Below, piece after piece: positions 30,753 to 43,948 of a DNA stretch of 64,000 nucleotides. Origin of the DNA: Mucor mucedo. Its lineage: Eukaryota > Mucoromycota > Mucoromycetes > Mucorales > Mucoraceae. The position numbers and the translations under genes were made by a program. How positions within the stretch are numbered: position 1 is the stretch's first letter; every line of letters begins with the position of its first letter. Under the pieces are notes generated by a model. That model searched no databases, was not told the DNA's origin, and saw nothing but the letters and a program-made list of their open reading frames with translations. The stretch is taken from assembly GCF_025094135.1 (NCBI RefSeq), contig NW_026252315.1, positions 124,001 through 188,000 on the forward strand, read 5' to 3'.

Positions 30753-33700
30753 CTAGTAAAGCTGGGTATGGTTATCTGGTGATTGTTCTCCAATTTCCTT
30801 GGTGTTGTATGCTTCTGTAGCCATCTTGAGTAAGATTTCATATTCACCGGATTTCTCGCACATGGATTTGAAGACACCCTTACCAGCGTTATTTACTAAT
30901 AAGTTGTAAGGGGTATCATATTCAGCGACACTTCCTTGATCTAAAACTAACACACGATCATAATCAATAACGGTACGAAGTCTGTGAGCAATACAAAGTA
31001 AGGTGGAATTGGTAAACTCTTCACGGATTGTGGTTTGAATCTTGGTATCGGTTTCATAATCTACACTGGCAGTGGCTTCATCCATAATAATAAGTTTACT
31101 ATTTTTGAGCAAAGCACGAGCGAGACATAATAATTGACGTTGACCTTGAGAGAAATTGTTGCCACCATCACTAACCTGTTGATTTAAACTGGTGATAGAA
31201 GATACATGTTTACTTTCTCCAACAGCAGCAGATGAGCTAGGTGTAGAATCACCTGTAGCACTAGGCTTAAAACGATCTGATGACTTGGAAAGATGCGCAC
31301 GTTCTAAAGACTCCCAAACAGCGCTATCAGAATGTTCCTCGAAAGGATCAATGTTAGAACGGATAGTACCAGAAAACAAGACTGCATCTTGAGGAATAAT
31401 AGTTAATTGTGAACGAAGATCTTGAATACCAATCGTGGAAATATCGATACCATCAATAGAAATAGAACCACTAGTAGCTTCTAAGAAACGGAAGAAACTT
31501 AAAGCCATGGTACTCTTTCCAGAACCTGTTCTACCGACAATACCAATCTTTTCGTGACCTCCAGTTGCGAAAGATACACCGTGCAATACGGGATCGAGTT
31601 CGGGAGAATAACTGACAACAAGATCTTTAACTTCAATAGCAGCAGTGGTTGGCCAGGCAGCAGGAGGGCGATGACCTTCAATAGTTGCAGGAGGTTCTTG
31701 TTCTAATTCGAGGTACTCTTGAATACGTTCCACGGAGTTAAGATTCATTTCGACTGTGGTATATTGACGAATAAACCAATAAATGTTTTCTAAAAATTGA
31801 CGAGCATAGAATAGAGAGATACCAGCCATACCAGCATCAATAGAGTTAATGTTGATGATCAAAAAGAAACCAGTGAATAAAATAACAAAGGCACCAGTAA
31901 GTTCAATACGAGCGTAGAGCCAACGGTTACTCATCCAAAGGAAGTAGAATGGAGCTACAAATGCATCAATCTTATCGTAAACTTGTCTCATAAATTGTTC
32001 TTCAACACCATAAGCTCTGATAGTAGTTACACCGACCAATGATTCCGTAAAGTGAGAGTAGATAGGGGAACGACTGACCGAATTAAGACGCTTCAATTCA
32101 CGAGAGATACGGAGGTAGAAAATACCAATAAGGAAGTATAAACCACTGATAGCAATAGCAACAACCAAGAAGGGAGGTGTAATTGTAGTAATTACAATAG
32201 TAGAAGCAAAAATACCGGTAACACATTCAATCAAGAAACTGGCAGAACGAGCAATTTGCATATCAACAACAGAAACATCTTTACCGAATCTGTTCAATAT
32301 ACGACCAACAGGGGTGGTGTCAAAGAAACGCATAGGTGCGTGCATAATACGATTGACCAAAGAATCAAACAATGTACGAGCACCTCTAATTGAACCCCAA
32401 TAGACGATAACATTTCTGAGACCATCAAAGAGGATGTATGCAAAACAAATAGCAACATAAATTCCAATATAATAATCAACATTTACAGGAGTTTTTTCTT
32501 GAAACACCCAGGATCTGAAAACATTTTGTTTTTGCATAGCAGCACCCAAAGTATCAAACACGCCCATAACAACGGGTACCTTGTTGTTTACAATTAAGTA
32601 TTGGGGGTTCAAGTCAGCACTAAGAGCAGAGATTGTAGCATTGATGGGTGCAGATTGTTCATAAGAAGCAGCCCAAAGTCTGATCCACCAATTTTCAGCA
32701 AAAGTTAACATTCTAGCAAAGATATAAGAGCCAATGACAGCAAGCCAGAAAAACCAACCACCACAAGCAGCCAAATAAGTAAGGTAGACCTTGAACTTAA
32801 CTTGACCCTTTTCAGAAGCCTCTTCTTGCACAAGTTTAGCAGCCTCGGCCTTATTATCAAGATCAATTTCAGTAGAGCTGTTATCTTGATCATTGGGATC
32901 AACAATTTCTTCGATTTCTTCCTCTTCTTCATCATTATCATTTTGGTGTTCAGAACCCAAAAGTTCGTTCAATTGACCGTTGTTCTTCAAGTTCTCAACG
33001 CTATCGCAACCAAGTACTTCTCCATGATCCATCTTAATAAAAAACTTAGCGCCGGGAAGACAAAGTCTTACTTGATGTGTAACTAAAATAACAGTACGAC
33101 CCTTCAAAAGATCACCCATGAAACACTTTTGGTAGATATGCTTGGAAGTATGAGCATCAACAGCACTAAGACAATCATCCAAAAGAACAGTCTTCGCATA
33201 CGAATAGACGGCACGAGCTAAGGAAACTCTTTGTTTTTGACCACCAGAAAGAGAAATACCCTTTTCACCAATTTCAGTACGATCGCCATCAGGTAAAATA
33301 ACCAAATCTTTGATCAAAGCACATTGGATTAAAGCCTTCTTGTAACGTTCGGCATCATATGGAAGACCAAACAGAATATTATCACGAATAGAAGCATGTT
33401 GAAGGAAAGGTTGTTGAGCGACATAAGCCACCTTATCAATATACAAGTCAGGGAATTCGGAATCAACCTTAGAGAAATTATCGACCGTGAGAACAGTTTT
33501 AGATGGTAAATATACACGACCAGAAACAATATCCATTTCTCCCAAGAGAGCTTGAAGGAAACTAGATTTACCACTACCTGTTGGACCACAGATCAAACTG
33601 AGTTTACCAGTAGGGAAATCGAATCTTGGGACACTGATTTGGAAAGGTCCAGATGATGCTTGTTCCACGGAGTTTAGAGTTGGGACGTTGGAGGATGACT

Positions 33701-36110
33701 GGATCAATGCTTCTTCATCTTCTGAAATAGGAAGAGAAATTTTGCCTTCAACAACTTTTTCGGTTTCAATATGCCATTGGAAAACAGATTTTTCGAAACC
33801 AACGCGAGACAAAACCACTTGAGGAGATACACCTTCAGGTACTTCAATTGGCTCCAAGTTCAAATTTTCAACTACTTCAGGCTCGTCCAAATACTTGGAA
33901 ATACGGTTCAAACTAACATAAGCTTCGGTAAAAATGTTTACAGATTCGGGAATAAACATAAGAGGCGTACGTAACATTTCGAAAAGTGTGATACTAACGA
34001 AAGCTACACTGGCAGTTAACTCATTACCGGAAACTTTGGTGTACCAAATGAAACTACTGATTGTGACCAGAACAGGAGTAGTCAAGAACAAAATGTTGAG
34101 CAAGACATCATAAGTAATAACGCGGATCATCTTTTTAATTTCATCACGACGGGCAGCGAACACCTTCTCTCTCCAGTTATCTTCCCAAGCAAAGTACTTG
34201 ATCATACGAATACCTTGTAATAACTCATTGATGAGATCGTTACGCTTATCTGTGGCGACCGATTGATCTGCATAGTTTGTATATGTGATTTTGGTAAAGA
34301 AAGCAGTGATAGGAAAACACACCACCATGACTACTGCACCAACCAACGCAGCGGAACCCAAAAGATGATAAAGATAAAATAAAGCAACAAAGATTTCAAC
34401 AGGGGCACTGTAGATCATCTACAGATTTTTTAAGAAAAACAATGGGTTAGTCAACTTTCAAAACTGAATCATATGGGTGAACTTACGAAAATATAACCGG
34501 GAAGTTCAGATAATTTATCGGCATCAACACTCATAAGATTGGTAATTTTACCCACATTACTAAATGACTCTTCCTCTTCTTTTTTATCGTCCTTCTTATC
34601 ATCCTTCTTATCGTCCTTTTTAGCATCATCAGTAGCACTGGCTGCAGCATCAGCAGCATTGGCAGCGGCTTCAGCAGCTTCAGCAGCCTTAGATATCTTA
34701 CCAGATGCATCCTTTCTTCTCAAGGTCTTGGCAAAAATTTCAGCATCCAACATGATCAAAGTTCTAATATTCCAACGACGACCGGCCCATAATTGAACTG
34801 TATTACAGAGAAGCTTGGCAACGCCAACCAAAAACAAACCTAAGGTAAGCAAATAGGCGGTCTGAATAGGTGGACGATCCTCTTTGATTTCAATATACTC
34901 CAAAAACTTCTGTTGGAAATAGGGACTAAGATAACCGAGCAAGGTAGCAGAGATGGAGAATATTAACTGAGAATAGATCTCTCGTTTGTTGGTGGTGTAA
35001 ATGCGGTGTAACACTTTGGCATGGGCAAGGTATTTTTTGGTGTTAACATAATCTTCATAGGTAGTTCTAGCCAAATGTTGAAAGGTCAAGGCGAAAATAT
35101 TTTCGCGTGTAACGGTATTGTGGAACCCAAAAACAACCATGGGATTCATCTGAAAAGAGATAGGACGAAAATCATTATCTTTACTCGTACTACATGCCAC
35201 TATTACCACTTACCCATTGAAACGAAGCCCAAGAAAGAATACTTGCAGTGGATTCAGGACTTAATTCTAAACCCTATTTAAATAATCTTTTGTTAAATAC
35301 CATCCAATTTGAAATGGTTCCTCTCTCCACCAATTAAAACTTACATTACGGTACACTTTTCCATTCTTGATCTCAAAATTTTCATAACTTGCAGCTTGCA
35401 AATCTCTAGGGTGAAAAGGTTGAGGAGTTGTACCAGTAACGACAAATAAAATTAAAGCCACGACAACGTAAGATACATTCCAATATTGTATGGTGGGAAT
35501 AGACAACAAGCGGTAAATAGAATCGGCAAAGAGGAAACAATAGATGAAAGTGAAAACTTGAGTATAATGGCGCTCCTTATACTGATTTTTAGTAGGAGAG
35601 GTAAATGAGAGGACCAGCAAAGATGACTATTCGAACAATGGATTAAATTTTCATATCGAATGCAAAATGTATATCTTACGTACCCAGGTAATGCTCAGAA
35701 CGGCCAAATCTAAAGATTCGTACAATTCATATTGTTCCGAACCGAGGGAATACTGAATAAATTGATATAACCAACCTAGGGTCTCAAACGCAGTGAGGGC
35801 TATCAACATAGCACGTCTCTTTGCAATAGACACAGTGATAGAGTCTATCTCGGGAGTAGCTGTATATTTAGATCCAAGTCGCCATCTTTTTAAAATCAGG
35901 TGGATTGTGGATAAACCGACAACAACAATAGGTGAAGCAGCGTGCGCGATCCTAAATTCAGATATGTCAATATATAATCACCAAACAAGGGACAGCTCAC
36001 TATTGTCTTACCTTTTATAATCACTAGGCGTGATTTCGAGCTGTTCCTGAAATATGAATACGGTTAATGATTCTGCTAAGGCTTTTTATTTTTATTTTGG
36101 TTCATACCAT
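30753..36110 (-). CDS. ABC transporter, ABCC/MRP full-size type
   Basis: A full transporter of roughly 1,640 residues with an N-terminal membrane extension, two TMDs and two NBDs; ABCC proteins move conjugates, organic anions or drugs into the vacuole or out of the cell. NBD1 has CGPTGSGKSSFLQALLG, SLSGGQKQRVSLARA and Walker B VLLDDCLSAVD (Asp in place of catalytic Glu, normal for ABCC). NBD2 has GIVGRTGSGKSTMALSFFRF, the variant signature NFSQGQRQLLCLARAL, and LIIMDEATASVD. TMD1 carries an inserted Ala-rich then Lys/Asp/Glu-rich stretch at about 34560-34700. The best start is ATG 36108-36110, followed at once by an intron (GTATGA...TTTCAG), so the next exon begins EQLEITPSDYK. Exons: ATG; about 36031-36065; 35690-35950; 35290-35625; 34490-35150; 30753-34418. 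Substrate unknown. Confidence 0.92.
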
Positions 36111-37784
36111 AATTGTGAAAGTTTTCAAAGAAAATATTTTCTTGAAAACTTATTCAAATATTAAAGAAAAAAATTTTTTTTTTTTCGAAAAATAATTAAA
36201 GAAAGGAGAGAAGGACTCGAGAAAGATCTTTTTATTTTATGAATTATGAACTGAAGTAGGACATAAACCTGATTCATCCCAAATTTAGTAATTATTTCCC
36301 AAAAGGCAATGCAGTTGCCGTGATAGCCTTGCTGCGGAATTGAACTACTGCGGTTCACCTTTTTTTCTGGGATTTTGAAAAGAAAACAATAAGGTGTAAC
36401 TTTTTTTTCCTTTTTGATGATGCCCTATTGGAGAAATATTATCTTTTTAAATGCTCGTGTGTTACCAAAGTATTTTTATACTGTTTCTGCATATTGATTT
36501 TGATATATTTAGAATATAAGGGACGGATATCATTTGTCCAAAATGGCATACATTTTTATCGCATTGTACGGGTCCAATTCGATTTTGATCAGTTTTCCCG
36601 AACGTAAACAGTAAGGAAAGTATAATTGACATTTGTTGTTCGTTTGTTTAAACAGTCCGTATGTGTCACAAACACACAATTATCTTGTTAAATACATCTG
36701 GTGTCATGTTCATAGATTTTGATATCCGGTATGTTGTTAACACTGAAAAGAACACATCCTGTCTACAATGCCAGTGTTTTGTTTTTTTGGATGATGTCTA
36801 ATTACCTTCTTACCGTTCTTAGCATCATGTGGTAACACAATGTTTTGTTTTTGATTAAATGACCCCCAAAGGCTCATTCTGTTAGTCTACAAATTTTGAT
36901 AAGTTTAACTTCATAAAGTTTGGGGGATCAAAGCGCACAAAAATATAGCATGCTACTCAAGGGCGTACTAACATACAATTGTGATGCTTTTTTAAGAATT
37001 AATGTAACCAGGAAAATTTTCTTTACATCCCACAAATTTCCTTGTCTCACCTCTCTTATATGATTTATCAAGATTTTAGAACACATGCGCATGCTTAAAC
37101 CGAGTATCGAGGAGAGCAAAATATCTTATGACGTGAGAATTTGTCGGAACCAAAAGCTGATAAGAACAAGTATTGATGTCCCAATTTGTCAAAGAGCGAC
37201 AGCCGGAGAGTTACAACGAAATCCATTTTGTATTGTAGTACGATATTTAAAAATGGGCACATACGAGATAACGAAGAAAAATAACTGCGGTGTAATCCTT
37301 CACGCTATTAGTTGACTGTGTTTCATTATACGATGATAATATATATTGTGAAAGCCAAGAAAAAAAAAAAAAAAAAAAGGCGAGCACGCAATATTCGCTA
37401 TAAAATACGGCTTCTCGTTTTTCAATTAAAGAGTTAAGCGCAACACTTGTGTTTGTCAGGCGAGTAGTCTGTTTTTAGAACGATAATTAATAATCGAATC
37501 AGTTGCCTCATTTAGATATAGCTTTTGATTTCCTTTTGGGTGAGTAGTCTATATCCTATTTTTATGTAACTTTATTTTTAGTGACTCAAGGATTCTCAAA
37601 CTTTAATTTAGCTTAGCAATCTAATTATGAGATCTACATTTTTATTTATTAGTAATTTTTTATGAGACAACTCTTGTGGAAAGACAACTCTTGTGAAAGG
37701 CGCCACCAAAGGTATTTGATAAATACTGGTATCGACAACCATCACGTAGTTCCAACCTAACAAGGATATCTTAATCTATCTAAT
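36111..37784. other. Intergenic, no supported gene
   Basis: About 1.7 kb, very AT-rich, with A-runs near 36170 and 37361-37378. Open frames here (for example 37085-37315) show no conserved features. A GTTCAATTCC-like box on the minus strand near 36335 has no cloverleaf around it. Confidence 0.6.
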
Positions 37785-40166
37785 TTACCATCCTCCGCCG
37801 TCAAAACCAGCAAATCCCTATTTTAATATCTGTCAGCACCTTTAATCGAAGTAATATAATTTAGTAACCTTACAGCTAATAAAAATATAGGAAAGTATGG
37901 TTTTTTCTCAATTTGTGAACACCCTAAAATAACAATCATTAGATCCAAGTTATAATTGATGAATTTACTAAGTCGCGTTACAGTTCCAAGCAGAAGTAAG
38001 CCGGCCATCAATACAACTTCCTGCGTCATAGAAATTGTCAGCACCAGATCCATCGAATGCAAATCGGAAGAAGTCAGCTGAGACATCGAAAGTAATTAAT
38101 TAACTGGGAATCCTGCTTTTTTTTTTGCTCAGCGTTTTGCATACTTAAGATTGTTTTTCTACAAAGATCCAAACTTCCAAACTTCTTTTCAATGAATTTA
38201 CGGATACCTTCATTTTTTGCTAATTCGTCAAGTCGATCGATGGTGATACAAATAGGACTCAAAATACGCGCAACTTGATTATACTATGACAAAATGTTAG
38301 TCTACTTTGATTTTAATGTCTTTTTGTTTAGGCTTAGTTACCTTATCAATAAAGACAAGAGCATTGGGTACATTTTTGTCACCTAAATGGATGACACTGC
38401 TACCAATCCACGTTCCTGCTTTCTTTTGTGCCTTAAATAAGGTTCGATGCATTTCTCTCGACACAGCGGGACAAGGCTGTATACGGTGTAAACCTTGGCC
38501 GGTCTGCGATAAACGGTACGGATTAGTAGTGGACAGCATATCTTGATCTGCTAAAGTCCAAAGTTTAAACATGTCATTTAAAATTTCACGCCAAAGCTTC
38601 AATGTTTGATTGACGTAAATGTATTGAGTTTCGTGGTCATGACTCAAACGATGGCCTTGGGTGCCTGAGGCAATAGAAAGGGAAAATTCCTTGTTATCTC
38701 CATCATCAGGGCTGAAGAACTTTTCAAGAGAACGAATCATCTTCTCACAGGGATCACTGTGACATAGATTAATAACATTGAAACAGTATAAAAGTACGGC
38801 CAGCTTACCGATTAGCTCTCAAATATGCATTGTTATCTCCAATACTGTATAAACAATGTCTGATTTCATCTACAGAGAGATATTTTGACTGATATTTCCT
38901 ACTTAATTGTTCAATACTTCTTTCTTTGCGCTTAATCTCTGCTTGAATTTGAGGTCGAGTCTTTCTGTCAGGAATGATTTCCATGGTAGCAAGTAAAACA
39001 ATATCTTCATGTAATACACTCAGTCCATTTCTCTCTTCCAAAAAGCTGTATACGGTATTAATTGGCACAACACATTCAAATCCGAGCATTTCTTTCACTT
39101 CAGGAATCATTGAATCCTATATGGTACAATAAATATCATGTTTTTTGGACAATAAAGATATACGTACAGACAAAAGATACATGAGTTTACCATAGGCAGA
39201 TCTCATCTTTTCAGGATTCATAATTTTATGTCTACGCCCGATTTCGAAAATGGTCTGGAAAAACTCCTCGTTATCCTCATAACTTCGGTCTGCGAATAAC
39301 TCTTGGCCACGCTTAAAATCACATCCCAATACGATGCCAGTTAAAATAGCACACAATTCCTTAATTTGATTTACAACGCGTTTGGCTTTACCAGTGCTAG
39401 ATGCATCGTCAATTTTCTCAGTATATTCGGTAACATTCAGTGCAGCTTCCAGTCTGTGATATGTCAATTAGCAAATTTGATAGATACTAATTTTTAATCA
39501 TACATACAATCGCAAATATTTTCTCTCTTCGATCTTTAGACGCATTGGAATAAACTTTGCTCTTCTTTCCATAATTTCGCCAATGTTGATTTCAGAAGAT
39601 TTTGAAGTAGGCAGCTTAAATTCTGGCTTTGCCTAAATTCACCCACTCAAATTAATGCTAATTTTAAAAAGTCGCACAGAGATACTTACAGCATGATCAT
39701 TACTTTCTAAGGCTTTAGTACTGTCTTCCTTTTCATCCGACTCAACGGCTTGAATAGCAACTGAGTACTTTTTAGTTGTGTGAGAAGCACGCTTTCCAGT
39801 TCTATGGATCATTCCTAATATAAATCTTTAGTTTCGTGTTTTCAAGTAAAAACACCTTTTTTTTTTTTTTTTTTTTTTTTTACCATAACACACTTCACAA
39901 AAAGGTTCTTTACATTGAATACAAAAGATAACTGCCTAACAACTTTACAGTAAGAATTAAAGTTTCTTTGCTCGTTTCTACTGTACGATTCGACACTGAT
40001 TCAAAATTACCTCTTGATCCTTGCATTCTACACAAAACCCTTCACCGGCATCTTCATCAGTAGGAACAGGAGTTCCTTCGTACATCAAATCTTCAGTGTC
40101 CATAATGGAAACATTATCAGATAAAATGTCTTCCAACTGATACTTCTTTTTTGCATCAATGGGCAT
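37785..40166 (-). CDS. B-box plus DUF2009 (UPF0652, non-canonical E2-like) protein
   Basis: A conserved family from fungi, plants and protists; the C-terminal domain is described in domain databases as a non-canonical E2 ubiquitin-conjugating-like fold. Multi-exon. The N-terminus is acidic (MPIDAKKKYQLEDIL), then a B-box-like zinc finger (FCVECKDQE, FCIQCKEPFCEVCY) split by an intron at about 39900-40010. The body follows (KLPTSKSSEINIGEIMERRA; NQIKELCAILTGIVLGCDFK; MRSAYGKLMYLLSDS; LQ-rich helix; ASGTQGHRLSHDHETQY, WREILNDMFKLW; GTWIGSSVIHLGDKNVPNAL). Then comes the terminal block FFRFAFDGSGADNFYDAGSC...TSAWNWCSQIEKKPYF, and after a last intron GFAGFDGGGW before TAA 37785-37787. The end was placed by splicing because GFxGFDG is the conserved C-terminus. 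It shares a 203-bp intergene with DBP3, probably a bidirectional promoter. Confidence 0.85.
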
Positions 40167-40369
40167 TCTATGTAATTATGGATGACTGGAAAAAAAGGTA
40201 TGTCGCTCGTACTGATACAAGACATTGGACTCCTTATGAGAGGCTCACTTCATTCTCCGTTAAGCTTTTCGGTGGCGGTCAAATTGTCAAGTCACTTTTT
40301 TTTTCTTTAATTGAAGTTTTTTTTTTCCATTATTCACAAATAAAGTCTTTTTGTTTTTGTAATTTGATC

Positions 40370-41993
40370 ATGTCACCTAGCAAAATGGAAAAGGTAATTG
40401 AGTACCTTTTTGAAAGATATTGACGGTAACTAACTCGCTTGATAGGTTGAAAAGAGAAAGAGAGAGGAAGATGCTCCCATGAAGAAGGAGAAGAAGGAGA
40501 AGAAGAGTAAGAAGGAGAAGAAGGAGAAGAAGGAGAAGAAGGAGAAGAAGTCAGAGGAAGTTGCCGAGAAGGTAGAGGAACCTGTTGCCGCTGAGCCCAA
40601 GAAGGCTTACGTCAACAAGAATGTGGATATTCTTGCTTCTTACAAGTATAAGCAAGACGATGATCTTTCCGCTCTTCCTCAAAGTACTATCGACGACTTT
40701 TATAAGAAGCATACTATCGATGTACAAGGTGACCTTAAGCTTCGTCCTATTCTTGAATTCCGTTATGCCGGTCTTCCTAACAACATGTTGGAAGTTGTCA
40801 AGAACTTTGCCAACCCCACCCCTATTCAAGCCGCTACCTGGCCCATTACCCTCTCCGGTCGTGATATTGTTGGTATTGCTGAGACTGGTTCCGGTAAGAC
40901 TCTTGCTTTCACCATTCCTGGTTTAGTTCATATTGCTGCCAAGTTGAAGCGTGGTAAGACTAGCGGAAAGCCCACTATGTTGGTTGTTTCCCCTACCCGT
41001 GAATTAGCCATGCAAAGTGCTGAACAAGCTGAGGCCGCTGGTAAGGCTGTCGGTGTCACCTCCGTCTGTGTTTATGGTGGTGTTGATAAGCAACCCCAAC
41101 GTAAGGCTTTCCAAAGAGGTGTTGATATCGTTGTTGCTACTCCTGGTCGTTTAATCGATCTTATTAACGAAGGATCTTGTGATTTGACCGAAGTTTCCTT
41201 CATGGTTTTGGATGAAGCCGATCGTATGTTGGATGATGGTTTCGAGAATGATATTCGTGCTATCATGGGCTATACTCCCAAGGATCGTCAAACTCTCATG
41301 TTCTCTGCTACTTGGCCCGAGAGTGTTCGTAAGCTTGCTAGTGATTTCTTGAACAACCCCATGCGTGTTACTATCGGTTCTCCCGATCTCTCCGCTTCTC
41401 AAAATGTTCAACAAATTGTCCAAGTTATCGAAAACCCCAGAGACAAGGAGCGTATTCTTGTTGATTTATTAAAGAAGGTTCACAAGTCTCGTACTAACCG
41501 TGTCTTGGTCTTCTGTCTCTATAAGAAAGAAGCTATCCGTATTGAAAGATCTTTGGAATACCATGGTTTCAAGGTTGTTGGTATCCACGGTGATAAAAAT
41601 CAACAACAACGTACCGAAGCTTTAAGCTGTTTCAAGGATGGTTCATATCCTTTGATGGTTGCCACCGATGTTGCTGCTCGTGGTCTTGATATCCCTGATG
41701 TTGAATTTGTCATCAACCTTACTTTCCCTCTTACTATTGAGGCTTATGTCCATCGTATCGGTCGTACTGGTCGTGGTGGTAAGAAGGGTGTCGCTTATAC
41801 TTTCTTCACACCTGAGGATAAGGCTCATTCTGGTGAGTTGATCAACGTTTTGAAGCAAGCCAAGATGGATGTTCCCGATGAGTTGATGGCTTTCGGTACT
41901 ACCGTTAAGAAGAAGACACATAGTGCTTATGGTGCCTTCTACAAGGATACCGGTGGAGAACCTAAGAAGGCCACCAAGATTGTTTTCGATTAA
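40370..41993 (+). CDS. DBP3: DEAD-box ATP-dependent RNA helicase Dbp3-like
   Basis: A nucleolar helicase of 60S ribosome biogenesis in yeast. Two exons (40370-40393 and 40446-41993) encode 523 residues. The N-terminus is a Lys/Glu repeat (KKEKKEKK) typical of Dbp3 and NOP-type proteins. Helicase motifs in order: Q motif (PTPIQAATWP), I AETGSGKT, Ia PTRELA, GG, Ib TPGRL, II DEAD, III SAT, IV VLVFCLYKKEA, V ARGLD, VI HRIGRTGRGG. Strong codon bias (GGT, CGT, AAG, GTT/GTC) compared with neighbours points to high expression, as expected of a ribosome-assembly gene. The short first exon (MSPSKMEK) is joined by a 52-bp intron with a clear TACTAAC-like branch (GTAACTAACTC). Confidence 0.95.
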
Positions 41994-42272
41994 AAAAACA
42001 ATCATTTTTTTACACCTTTTATACTTTATAGATTTTCTTGTTCTATTAATCCCCTTTTGTATCTTTTTTCAACCACATTTTATTTTCCCATATCTATCTG
42101 CATGTTTTAATAAAAAAAACTTTCGTATTATACTTGATAAACATAAAAAAAAAGTACTCAACCTCAAAAAAAAAAGAAAAAAAAATGCATCTTGTATATC
42201 ATTCGTTTGTCCGACTTTGCATTGTGTTAATTGTTCATGATTTCAGAGTACAGCCTGTGGTTGTTTACAATC

Positions 42273-42347
42273 AAATGTATTTTTATTGGTAGGTAAAGGC
42301 AGCGCAGCTGTCTTTCAAAAGTTTATTTAAAATGTATTTTTATTGGT
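42273..42347. repeat. 18-bp direct repeat
   Basis: AAATGTATTTTTATTGGT occurs exactly at 42273-42290 and 42330-42347, 39 bp apart. Confidence 0.85.
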
Positions 42348-42899
42348 TGACGATTTGTCCAGGAAAAAACGTCGGCGATTCAAGCACATCCAATGGGGCA
42401 TCTCCTTTTACACCCGAATAAAAAAAGAATGACGTCAGAGTTTTCCTTTGGCTTTTTCATGCGGAATGACCTTACTTGGTAAAGAGATGGGACCGAACAG
42501 TGTTGAAACCGCGGCTATAGAAACATTTCTAAGTTTCCTTGTAATTTGCATCGTCTTGAGCTAGCTGTAATACAAATTTCGCGTTAGTATGAACATAAAC
42601 AGATGTGATAGAGAAAAAAGTTATATCACTTACCAATTAATCAGATAACACCCACTGGACACTGGGGGAACAGCTCCAATAGGCTATACATCATGAAGTA
42701 ATGCTTTAAAATGATAAAATAAACTGTAAGACTGACTTTTTGCATAGAAAATATATAAAAATTATCATACCTGTGGCAGTGTAAGACACTGTTTGTAACA
42801 GAAACCAAATTCTAGACTGCCTTCTTCCTCCGATAGATAAATGTTGTATTGGTACCAACCCCGGCATCAGTAAAAACCTTTTGCCTCCATTAAAAAAAC

Positions 42900-43355
42900 G
42901 CTTTTCTTAGGGACAGCCAATTTTTCCTTAGGGACAGCCAAAGTGCACGTAGTCGCAACGTAAGATCTATGGTTTGGATGTTCTGTAGACATGGGAACAA
43001 GGATATACAATCAAAAACAATGTAAAAATTACAAATAAATGTACATCAAACGATTTATACTTATTTTGACAATTCTATTATCACTCTTTCGCCTTTCAGC
43101 TCGTTTGAATTAAATCTTACGCAGAAATATTAATGTTAAGTCCAAACGAGAAGCTGAAAGTTAGCTTTAAAACACATATATTGGTTTAAACTATGTTAGT
43201 TGTGATAAATGTGTATATATTTCAAGTTATTAAGTTTTATTGACCTCTTGATATCTATTAAAGTATCATAATCCCAACATTACGACTACGTGCACCCTGA
43301 CTGTACCTAAGAAAAATGGCTGTCCCTAAGAAAAATGGCTGTCCCTAAGAAAATT
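42900..43355. mobile_element. MITE of the GGGACAGCC family, copy 2
   Basis: Inverted relative to copy 1 at 29905-30318. The left end has two units of CTTAGGGACAGCCA followed by AAGTGCACGTAGTCGCAACG. The right end has CGACTACGTGCACCCTGA followed by three units of CTAAGAAAAATGGCTGTCC type. The centre holds the same CAGCTCGTTTGAA / CCAAACGAGAAGCTG palindrome. The tandem terminal units vary in number between copies. No coding capacity. Confidence 0.75.
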
Positions 43356-43948
43356 TAAAAAAACCTTTCATGAGGAAAAAATTGGGCAGTACAAAAGGAA
43401 AAGATAACCAAAGGTCAGCACGATCAGCTTGAAAGTAAACAACCACATTTTGATATTTGAATAGATCCTTTGTCTACAAAATTAAATAAAATAGATTAAG
43501 TATCATTTATACTTGCTTATTTTTACGATACTTCCGTCTTTTTTTTTCCTTTCTTTTGGTAAACAAAGAAATACAGAAAGAAAAAAAAAATCTCAAGAGG
43601 CTTTTTTATAAGTTGAAAAATAATAATATATCAAATCAAATGTTGTTAGAGACGTCATTTTGTATAATAAGCGGTTTCGACGACAAGTTGAGAAAAGTAG
43701 TTTTTCTACCTTGTGATGGTGGGAACCAGGTTTATGAATTTGATTTGATGTGTATGCTTTACATGGCAATAAAAGAGGTGTTTGTGGATATATCACTATC
43801 AGGATCAATTTCAGGTTTTAGGTTTTAAGTTATATTTAGTTTTTGTTTGTAGAAGAAGAAGAAAACTCTCTGTCTTAAGCTTCCAGGTTCTTACTAATGG
43901 TATCATATAATTGTAGGATAAAGTAAACATGAGACTGTGAATTTTGAC

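Noticed and set aside
34539..34796. Ser-rich + strand frame
   Set aside because: Antisense shadow of the Lys/Asp-rich insert in the ABC transporter.
36300..36370. tRNA-like B box (GTTCAATTCC on minus strand)
   Set aside because: No matching A box, acceptor or anticodon stems at the required spacing.
37085..37315. 76-codon + strand frame
   Set aside because: No family resemblance and no support from context.
42425..42445. CRE-like TGACGTCA as a regulatory site
   Set aside because: A perfect octamer, but no gene start lies near it, so no target can be proposed.
43556..43828. 90-codon + strand frame with Lys-rich start
   Set aside because: Possible small protein, but no motif, splice signal or conservation evidence; left uncalled.
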